A DNA stretch of 13,121 bases. It comes from DAONBD01 sp964525485. Lineage in GTDB: Bacteria; Patescibacteriota; Gracilibacteria; UBA1369; LOWO2-01-FULL-3. The stretch is taken from NCBI GenBank assembly GCA_964525485.1, contig CAZGHH010000025.1:1-13121 (forward strand), read 5' to 3'. The notes under the pieces were generated by a model. That model saw nothing but the letters and a program-made list of their open reading frames with translations. It did not search any database and was not told the origin of the DNA. Positions 8,711 through 13,121 of this stretch are shown here, piece by piece (position 1 is the first letter of the stretch; every line of letters begins with the position of its first letter). A program made the position numbers and the translations under genes.

Positions 8711-8750
8711 TTTGACTGAGTTACCCTACATTTGACTCAATTACGCTACA
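8711..8750. repeat. Imperfect 20-bp tandem repeat in the divergent DUF3352/alaS intergenic region
   Basis: Two adjacent 20-base units, 8711-8730 and 8731-8750, both read TTTGACT, then three bases, TTAC, one base, CTACA. They differ at three positions (17 of 20 identical). The second unit contains TTGACTCAA, a near palindrome. A degenerate partial copy (TCACTACACTTGAG) lies upstream at 8681-8694. Each unit contains TTGACT, similar to a -35 hexamer, but neither has a good -10 at 16-18 bp. The rest of the 8601-8794 gap holds a candidate minus-strand -10 and an AT-rich stretch before alaS. A tandem regulator site or slippage duplication are both possible. Confidence 0.8.
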
Positions 8751-8794
8751 AAAGCGAATGAATATTTTAAGGCGTATCTAAATAATCAAAAAAT

Positions 8795-10657
8795 ATGAAA
8801 ATTACGGCAAACCAATTAAGAAGACTGTTTATAGATTTTTTTGTAAAAAATGGACATAAGGAAATCTCCGGAGCTTCGTTGATCCCGGAGAATGATCCTA
8901 CTGTTTTGTTCACGACTGCGGGTATGCACCCATTGGTTCCTTATTTGTTGGGGGAAAAGCATCCTCTTGGGACCAAGCTCGTGGATGTACAAAAGTGTGT
9001 GAGGACAGATGATATAGATGAAGTTGGGGATCCTTCTCACCTGACGTTCTTCGAAATGTTGGGGAACTGGTCGCTAGGTGATTATTTCAAAAAAGAGGCG
9101 ATTGAATTGAGTTTTAAATTTTTGACTAGTTCACGAGAAGAGGGCGGACTTGGATTTGGGTTGGATCGGTTGGCTTTTACGTGTTTTGCCGGGGATGAAG
9201 ATGCTCCGAGAGATGATGAATCTTTTGAAGTTTGGCGAGCGCTTGGTGTGGCTGAAGAGCGAATCGCGTTTTTACCGAAAAAAGATAACTGGTGGGGACC
9301 TGCCGGTAAAACCGGGCCATGTGGACCTGATACTGAAATGTTTTATTGGACTGGTTCGGACCCTGCACCGACGAAGTTTGAGCCTGCAAATAAGTTATGG
9401 GTCGAAATTTGGAATGATGTTTTCATGCAATATTTCAAAAATGAAGATGGAAAATTCGTTGAATTGGAGCAAAAAAACGTGGATACCGGGATGGGATTGG
9501 AGAGAGTTTTGATGATTTTAAATGGCGCTGTGTCGCCTTTTGAGACAGAGCTTTTTGCTGATGTAGTAAGCGCGATTAGGGCTTTGGGAGGGTACGATAT
9601 TGGGACTGATGCTGCAGGTGGAGCGGTGAGTGATGATGCAAAAATTTCTGAGAGAATTATTTGCGATCATTTGAGAGCGGCGACTTTCATGCTTGGGGAT
9701 CCTCGCGGAATTACGCCTTCAAATACAGATCAAGGATATATTTTGAGGAGGTTGATTCGCCGCGCAATTAGACATGGCATGAAACTTGGGATCAATGGAC
9801 CTTTCGCTAGAAAATTAGCTGGGATTTATGTGAATTTATATGGGGAAAGCTATCCTGAATTAATTAAAAATCAGGAAATAATTTTCGAAGAAATGACTCG
9901 AGAGGAAGCGCAGTTTTCTTCGACTCTCGCGAAAGGAATTCGTGAAATTGAAAAAGCCGGGATTGAAAATTTACTGAAAGGCGATTTTGCTTTTTATATG
10001 TATGAGACTTATGGATTTCCGCCTGAGATGACTGTTGAGGAAATTAAAAAAGAAATTGAACTTAATAATAGAAAAGATTTGGCTGATAGATTTAATGAAG
10101 TTGAGTTTTATAAAGAATTTAATTCTAAGTTATCCGAACATCAGGCTAAATCACGCGCTGGATCCGAGGCAAAGTTTTCTGGAGGATTGGCTGACCACAG
10201 CGAAGAGGTTACGTGTTTACATACTGCTACCCACTTGTTGCATAAGGCTTTGAGAACAGTTTTAGGCGATCATGTAGAGCAAAAAGGATCGAATATTACA
10301 GCCGAGAGATTGCGTTTTGATTTTGTCCATCCTGATAAAATGACCCCGGAGCAAATCGCGGAAGTTGAGAAAATCGTAAATGATCAAATCAAGGCTGATT
10401 TGCCTGTTTCATTTGAGACGATGACTGTCGAGGAAGCGAAAGCTGCTGGTGCTATTGGATTATTTGAGTCAAAATACGGAGAAACCGTAAAAGTCTATAC
10501 CGTAGGACTCGGCAAAGAACCTGGTAAATTTTTCAGTAAAGAAATTTGCGGAGGACCTCACGCTGAACACACCGGACAACTTCGCTCGTTCAAAATATTG
10601 AAGGAAGAAAGTTCGAGTAGAGGCGTACGAAGAATAAAAGCTGTGATCGGAAAATAG
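8795..10657 (+). CDS. alaS: Alanyl-tRNA synthetase, short form without C-Ala domain
   Basis: AlaRS charges tRNA-Ala with alanine and hydrolyses mischarged Ser or Gly. The N-terminus (ITANQLRRLFIDFFVKNGH) and TFFEMLGNWSLGDYFKK at 84-100 mark the class II catalytic domain; GPCGPDTE lies at 174-181 and DTGMGLERV at 230-238. The tRNA-recognition helical region follows. The editing domain carries HTATH at 476-480 and CGGPH at 585-589, giving the His, His, Cys, His zinc set. The usual form is CGGTH, so Thr is Pro here. The protein ends at residue 620, about 30 residues after this motif. Typical bacterial AlaRS is near 870 residues and continues into a coiled coil and the DHHA1/C-Ala domain, absent here. 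Short AlaRS is known to me from CPR genomes. The segment around 41-82 (TAGMHPLVPYLLGEKHP) also differs from the usual bacterial sequence. No Shine-Dalgarno precedes the ATG; AATAAT at 8781-8786 could be a -10 for a very short leader. Confidence 0.95.
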   Translation: MKITANQLRRLFIDFFVKNGHKEISGASLIPENDPTVLFTTAGMHPLVPYLLGEKHPLGTKLVDVQKCVRTDDIDEVGDPSHLTFFEMLGNWSLGDYFKKEAIELSFKFLTSSREEGGLGFGLDRLAFTCFAGDEDAPRDDESFEVWRALGVAEERIAFLPKKDNWWGPAGKTGPCGPDTEMFYWTGSDPAPTKFEPANKLWVEIWNDVFMQYFKNEDGKFVELEQKNVDTGMGLERVLMILNGAVSPFETELFADVVSAIRALGGYDIGTDAAGGAVSDDAKISERIICDHLRAATFMLGDPRGITPSNTDQGYILRRLIRRAIRHGMKLGINGPFARKLAGIYVNLYGESYPELIKNQEIIFEEMTREEAQFSSTLAKGIREIEKAGIENLLKGDFAFYMYETYGFPPEMTVEEIKKEIELNNRKDLADRFNEVEFYKEFNSKLSEHQAKSRAGSEAKFSGGLADHSEEVTCLHTATHLLHKALRTVLGDHVEQKGSNITAERLRFDFVHPDKMTPEQIAEVEKIVNDQIKADLPVSFETMTVEEAKAAGAIGLFESKYGETVKVYTVGLGKEPGKFFSKEICGGPHAEHTGQLRSFKILKEESSSRGVRRIKAVIGK

Positions 10658-10666
10658 AAGTGCACT

Positions 10667-10700
10667 GTTTGTAGAGCCCCGCCGTTTGTAGAGCCACGCC
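10667..10700. repeat. 17-bp tandem repeat between convergent alaS and miaB
   Basis: GTTTGTAGAGCCCCGCC at 10667-10683 is followed immediately by GTTTGTAGAGCCACGCC at 10684-10700, with one mismatch in 17. A third unit begins (GTTTG at 10701) and runs into the miaB stop codon. This fills most of the 49-base gap and is much richer in G+C than its surroundings. GTAGAG-containing short repeats occur in many bacterial intergenic regions, so this may be a degraded member of a dispersed family; that link is inference. A five-base stem (AGCCA/TGGCT, 10692-10708) lacks a T-run on either strand, so it is not called a terminator. Confidence 0.8.
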
Positions 10701-10706
10701 GTTTGG

Positions 10707-12218
10707 CTAGACCAATTCGCCGAAAAGCATCCAGTCGTGAGCTTCTTTTATGAGGACTTTTTGGATCGTGCCTTTGAGATTTTTGCGAGCGGAGAGAAAT
10801 TGAACTTCTTTCATGTGAGGAGTTTTGCCGCGGTAAAGGGTGAGATTAATTTTTCCGGTGTTTCTTGATATTTTACCAGACTTTGTATCTGAGTTTTTAC
10901 TTGCAATTTTTGTTACTAGTTCGGATTTTTCAACTAAAACTTCTACTGTTTCGCCTACGAATTTCTGGAGTTTTTCCTGCGTAATTTTCTTGAGAAGATT
11001 GTTTAGTAGATGCCATCTTCTCACCTTCTCACTGCGACTCACATCGTTTTCGAGGTTCTTTGTAGCATATGTACCACGTCGTGATGAATACTGCGCTAAA
11101 AATGCAAAATCAAACTCAAGTTCTTCATATAATTTATATGTGTTTTTGAATTCTTTTTCGGTTTCACCACAAAATCCGACGATAATGTCGGTGGTGATCG
11201 CAATGTCGGGAAGCTTCTTACGTAGCGCTTTTATGATTTCAATGTAGTGTTCGCGTGTGTATGGACGATTCATGCGTTTGAGTGTTGCGTTGTCGCCAGC
11301 CTGGACCGGTAAATGAATGTGGGGCATGAGAGTTTTTAGTCGACCGTAGCATCCGATGAGGGCTTGCGATGCGTCTTTTGGATGTGGTGAAGTGAAGCGA
11401 ACGCGGCGTAAGCCTTTGCTGTATAATTTGTCTAATTTTTCCAGTAATTGCACAAATGGTGGAGGCTCTACTCCGGCGTCGATTTTGTCGTAATTAAATA
11501 GTTTTTTTTGGCGATCGATATTCGAAAGACCATAAGAATCTACCGTCTGTCCGAGCAGAGTGATTTCGAGACATCCGTCCTTTATCAATTCTTCCGCTTC
11601 TGCCAAAACATCTTCCATTTTTCGGCTTACCTCCCTGCCGCGTGAATATGGCACGATACAATATGTGCAAAATTTATCACAACCGGTTGAGATTGGAATA
11701 AATGCCTGAACTTTTGAAGTGTATTCCGGAGCGATGTGGAAATAATCGTTGTCGATTTTTGAAGATCCTTTTGTCTTAGCATTTGTTGTAGTGAGCTCTG
11801 ATTTTTTTATAGCTGGCTTAGAAGTTTTGACTTTGATTTTTTTGCCGCTGGCTTCCTCTATTAAATCTTTTAATTTTGGTAGATCTTCAATGCGAAAAGC
11901 GATGTCGAGTGGCTTCAAAATTCTAATAAAATGATCTCTGTTTTCGTGCGGAGAATTTTTTGTACTAGATTTTCGCACCATACAGCCAGTGAGTGCTATG
12001 AGAAATTTTTTACTGCGTTTTTTAATTCCAAGATCTTTCATTTTTCCTATCACACGATCTTCCGCTTTTTGACGAATTGAGCATGAATTAAAAATTATCA
12101 AATCCGCTTCATCTTCACTTTTGGCATTTTTAAAACCCAGGTTTTTTAAGTAACTCGAAATTCTTTCTGAATCCGAGTAGTTCATCTGACAACCGTATGT
12201 GTGAATGAGAAAATGCAT
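10707..12218 (-). CDS. miaB: tRNA-2-methylthio-N6-dimethylallyladenosine synthase MiaB
   Basis: This radical-SAM methylthiotransferase adds a methylthio group to N6-isopentenyl-A37 in tRNAs reading codons that start with U. The 503 residues contain the N-terminal UPF0004 domain with its cluster-binding cysteines at C10 (TYGCQMN), C46 (NSCSIR) and C79 (TGCMV). The radical-SAM core has CDKFCTYC at 180-187, then ITLLGQTVDSYG at 219-230 and RVRFTSPHP at 272-280. A C-terminal TRAM-type RNA-binding region follows from about 415. TYGCQMN plus GQxVxSYG favour MiaB over the relatives MtaB and RimO. It is longer than usual because of a Lys/Ser/Thr-rich insert (about 123-157) between the first two domains and a Lys/Ser-rich stretch inside TRAM (about 435-455). 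The partner MiaA is not in this window. Two TATAAT boxes lie within 26 bases upstream; there is no Shine-Dalgarno sequence. Confidence 0.93.
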   Translation of the reverse strand: MHFLIHTYGCQMNYSDSERISSYLKNLGFKNAKSEDEADLIIFNSCSIRQKAEDRVIGKMKDLGIKKRSKKFLIALTGCMVRKSSTKNSPHENRDHFIRILKPLDIAFRIEDLPKLKDLIEEASGKKIKVKTSKPAIKKSELTTTNAKTKGSSKIDNDYFHIAPEYTSKVQAFIPISTGCDKFCTYCIVPYSRGREVSRKMEDVLAEAEELIKDGCLEITLLGQTVDSYGLSNIDRQKKLFNYDKIDAGVEPPPFVQLLEKLDKLYSKGLRRVRFTSPHPKDASQALIGCYGRLKTLMPHIHLPVQAGDNATLKRMNRPYTREHYIEIIKALRKKLPDIAITTDIIVGFCGETEKEFKNTYKLYEELEFDFAFLAQYSSRRGTYATKNLENDVSRSEKVRRWHLLNNLLKKITQEKLQKFVGETVEVLVEKSELVTKIASKNSDTKSGKISRNTGKINLTLYRGKTPHMKEVQFLSARKNLKGTIQKVLIKEAHDWMLFGELV

Positions 12219-12222
12219 CTTT

Positions 12223-12244
12223 GCTTTATTATAGCTTTATTATA
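12223..12244 (-). promoter_or_regulatory. 11-bp tandem repeat carrying two TATAAT boxes upstream of miaB
   Basis: On the plus strand GCTTTATTATA is perfectly repeated at 12223-12233 and 12234-12244. On the minus strand each copy starts with TATAAT (12233-12228 and 12244-12239), giving two consensus -10 boxes pointing into miaB. The nearer box is nine bases from the ATG, so it would yield a message with almost no leader. A TTGACA sits at 12250-12245 but is too close to either box to act as its -35. Confidence 0.45.
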
Positions 12245-12261
12245 TGTCAAAAAAGCTGACG

Positions 12262-12277
12262 TATGATAGCGATCATA
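12262..12277. promoter_or_regulatory. Inverted repeat upstream of miaB (possible operator)
   Basis: TATGAT at 12262-12267 and ATCATA at 12272-12277 form a perfect six-base dyad around AGCG. It lies upstream of the miaB TATAAT boxes and downstream of the stop of the 169-residue gene. A hairpin serving as that gene's terminator is possible, but the nearest T-run on the minus strand begins about seven bases after the stem, a poor fit. Confidence 0.35.
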
Positions 12278-12307
12278 AAAAACTAAATCAACCAATTAAC
12301 TGGCTTG

Positions 12308-12817
12308 TTATGATTGCTTTCTTAATATTGACTCAAATTGCGCGTGAAATTTTGAGTACATATCATTGACACTACTAAATTCTAGAGCAAATTTGCCCTT
12401 ATTTTCTTCATTTCTTAGAAAACGACCCAGTCGAATATAAACTTCGAGTAAATCTTGTTTAATATTAATAGCTCTTGTTTCTATTCTTCCATTTTTATCT
12501 AATGATTCAAAACCACTGGCATATGATGCTGCATCAAGCCCTATATATTCTCTAACAATATTTAATAATTCCATTATAAATTCATCGTCGACAAACGGTC
12601 TAATCAAATCCTCAATTATTACAAATTGAGAAAGTAAATATACCGTTTCATGAAAATCCTCAAATAGGTCCAGCACGGCAGCTTTTATTGTTTCTGGATC
12701 GTTTCCTTTTACACTGTTTAACAATTCATCGAATTTTACGGTAGTTGGTATAAATTCTTGTTTCACTCTTTCTTGTACCTCGTTAACCCTTATTTCTGAT
12801 AAATTTATAATATTCAT
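12308..12817 (-). CDS. Hypothetical protein, 169 residues, helical and acidic
   Basis: I do not recognise this protein. It has no signal peptide, no membrane segment and no cysteine, and it is rich in Glu, Asp, Leu and Ile in patterns typical of amphipathic helices, for example DLFEDFHETVYLLSQFVIIEDLI at about 49-71 (quoted in part: DLFEDFHETVYLL). A cytosolic helical-bundle protein is the simplest reading. The ATG at 12817 lies 13 bases after the stop of the metallophosphoesterase gene, in the same direction, so the two are probably co-transcribed. No Shine-Dalgarno sequence precedes it. The alternative is a fast-evolving member of a known family that cannot be identified by eye. Confidence 0.75.
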   Translation of the reverse strand: MNIINLSEIRVNEVQERVKQEFIPTTVKFDELLNSVKGNDPETIKAAVLDLFEDFHETVYLLSQFVIIEDLIRPFVDDEFIMELLNIVREYIGLDAASYASGFESLDKNGRIETRAINIKQDLLEVYIRLGRFLRNEENKGKFALEFSSVNDMYSKFHAQFESILRKQS

Positions 12818-12830
12818 AATGGCTTATACT

Positions 12831-13121
12831 TTACTGGTTAATTGTTTTTTTATAAAGATTATTTGCATCAATTATTCTAAACTCTGCGTCTTTAGTTATT
12901 CTTATTCCTCCCGCCGAAGGTGTAGATTCGCTCATGCCTTCACTGAGTGCTATGTCCGCATTCACAACTTTAACTCTACCAAGATTTGTGGCCCCAACAA
13001 CTCCACTTTGTTGAGGAGTATGTCCATGGACGACTACATTCACTCCCATATTTTTCAATACGCTTTCTATCCTAGGTAATTCTCCTTCAGTAGCTGTTAA
13101 TTTTTGCACTCCAAAATAGTA
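12831..13121 (-). CDS. C-terminal part of a calcineurin-like metallophosphoesterase (partial)
   Basis: The frame is open to the right edge of the window and ends with TAA at 12833-12831, so 96 C-terminal residues are visible. Near its start it reads VNVVVHGHTPQQSGVV. The Gly-His-Thr-Pro motif after hydrophobic residues is the last metal-binding motif of the calcineurin-like phosphoesterase fold. The following strands (GRVKVVNADIALSEG, then AGGIRI) fit the core-closing end of bacterial Ser/Thr-phosphatase-like or Shewanella-like phosphatases. The earlier metal ligands (D-x-H, GD-x-x-D-R, GNHE) lie outside the window, so substrate and activity cannot be judged. A GTG at 13109 is in frame but is probably an internal Val, since upstream codons TAC TAT TTT GGA continue the frame. 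The hypothetical gene follows 13 bases later. Confidence 0.75.
   Translation of the reverse strand, partial: YYFGVQKLTATEGELPRIESVLKNMGVNVVVHGHTPQQSGVVGATNLGRVKVVNADIALSEGMSESTPSAGGIRITKDAEFRIIDANNLYKKTINQ

Noticed and set aside
10600..10706. AlaRS truncation caused by a frameshift or assembly error
   Set aside because: Only 49 bases separate its stop from the end of intact miaB, with no room for and no trace of a C-Ala domain in any frame.
10692..10708. Hairpin AGCCA/TGGCT as a bidirectional terminator between alaS and miaB
   Set aside because: The stem is only five bases and neither strand has a following T-run.
10840..11247. Open frame of 135 codons on the plus strand inside miaB
   Set aside because: It is antisense to the conserved radical-SAM and TRAM regions of MiaB, and its product is Ser/Phe-rich without any motif.
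12245..12250. TTGACA on the minus strand as a -35 box for miaB
   Set aside because: It is 0 or 11 bases from the two TATAAT boxes, and no -10 lies at 16-18 bases from it.
12819..13079. Plus-strand open frame of 86 codons at the right edge
   Set aside because: It overlaps the antisense phosphoesterase frame, which has a recognisable GHTPQ motif; the plus product has no family features.
154..13121. Alternative genetic code 25 (TGA as Gly), as in Gracilibacteria and Absconditabacteria
   Set aside because: Conserved proteins such as MutS, MutL, AlaS and MiaB are full length for their type with no in-frame TGA.
1..13121. CRISPR arrays, transposases, integrases, tRNA or rRNA genes
   Set aside because: I found no spaced repeat array, no terminal inverted repeats with a transposase, and no cloverleaf or rRNA-like segment in the intergenic gaps.

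Overview
This AT-rich window looks like chromosomal DNA from a member of the Patescibacteria / Candidate Phyla Radiation (CPR), possibly the Peregrinibacteria-Gracilibacteria side. That is an inference from gene content. The alanyl-tRNA synthetase is a short, divergent form that stops after the editing domain. A DUF4012-type surface protein sits beside a DUF3352-like membrane protein. Genes are tightly packed and none of the eight readable starts has a convincing Shine-Dalgarno sequence. Full-length reading frames without internal TGA show the standard code (not code 25); every stop that can be read is TAA or TAG. No RNA gene, transposon, CRISPR array or phage gene was seen.

Layout from left to right: (1) a divergent promoter region, with the first codons of an unidentified minus-strand gene at the left edge; (2) mutS and mutL on the plus strand, four bases apart, forming a mismatch-repair operon; (3) a minus-strand pair that abuts the mutL stop codon, in which a DUF3352-like protein (8600 to 6741) overlaps by 11 bases a DUF4012 protein (6751 to 4574), both predicted to be anchored by one N-terminal membrane segment; (4) a 194-base divergent intergenic region with an imperfect 20-bp tandem repeat, followed by plus-strand alaS; (5) a 49-base convergent gap with a 17-bp tandem repeat, followed by minus-strand miaB; (6) an 89-base gap with an 11-bp tandem repeat carrying two TATAAT boxes and a 6-bp dyad; (7) a minus-strand pair at the right edge, made of the C-terminal part of a metallophosphoesterase (running off the window) and a 169-residue protein of unknown function.

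MutS and MutL together provide mismatch recognition and nicking. MutL keeps most of the endonuclease motifs found in bacteria without MutH, and both proteins carry a plausible sliding-clamp binding peptide. AlaS and MiaB serve translation: tRNA-Ala charging with editing, and 2-methylthio modification of A37 in tRNAs. The DUF3352/DUF4012 pair is the best candidate for an undescribed system: two large outward-facing proteins with matching architecture, encoded as a coupled unit. A second pattern is that each of the four intergenic gaps longer than 40 bases contains a two-copy tandem repeat of a different sequence (10, 20, 17 and 11 bp).
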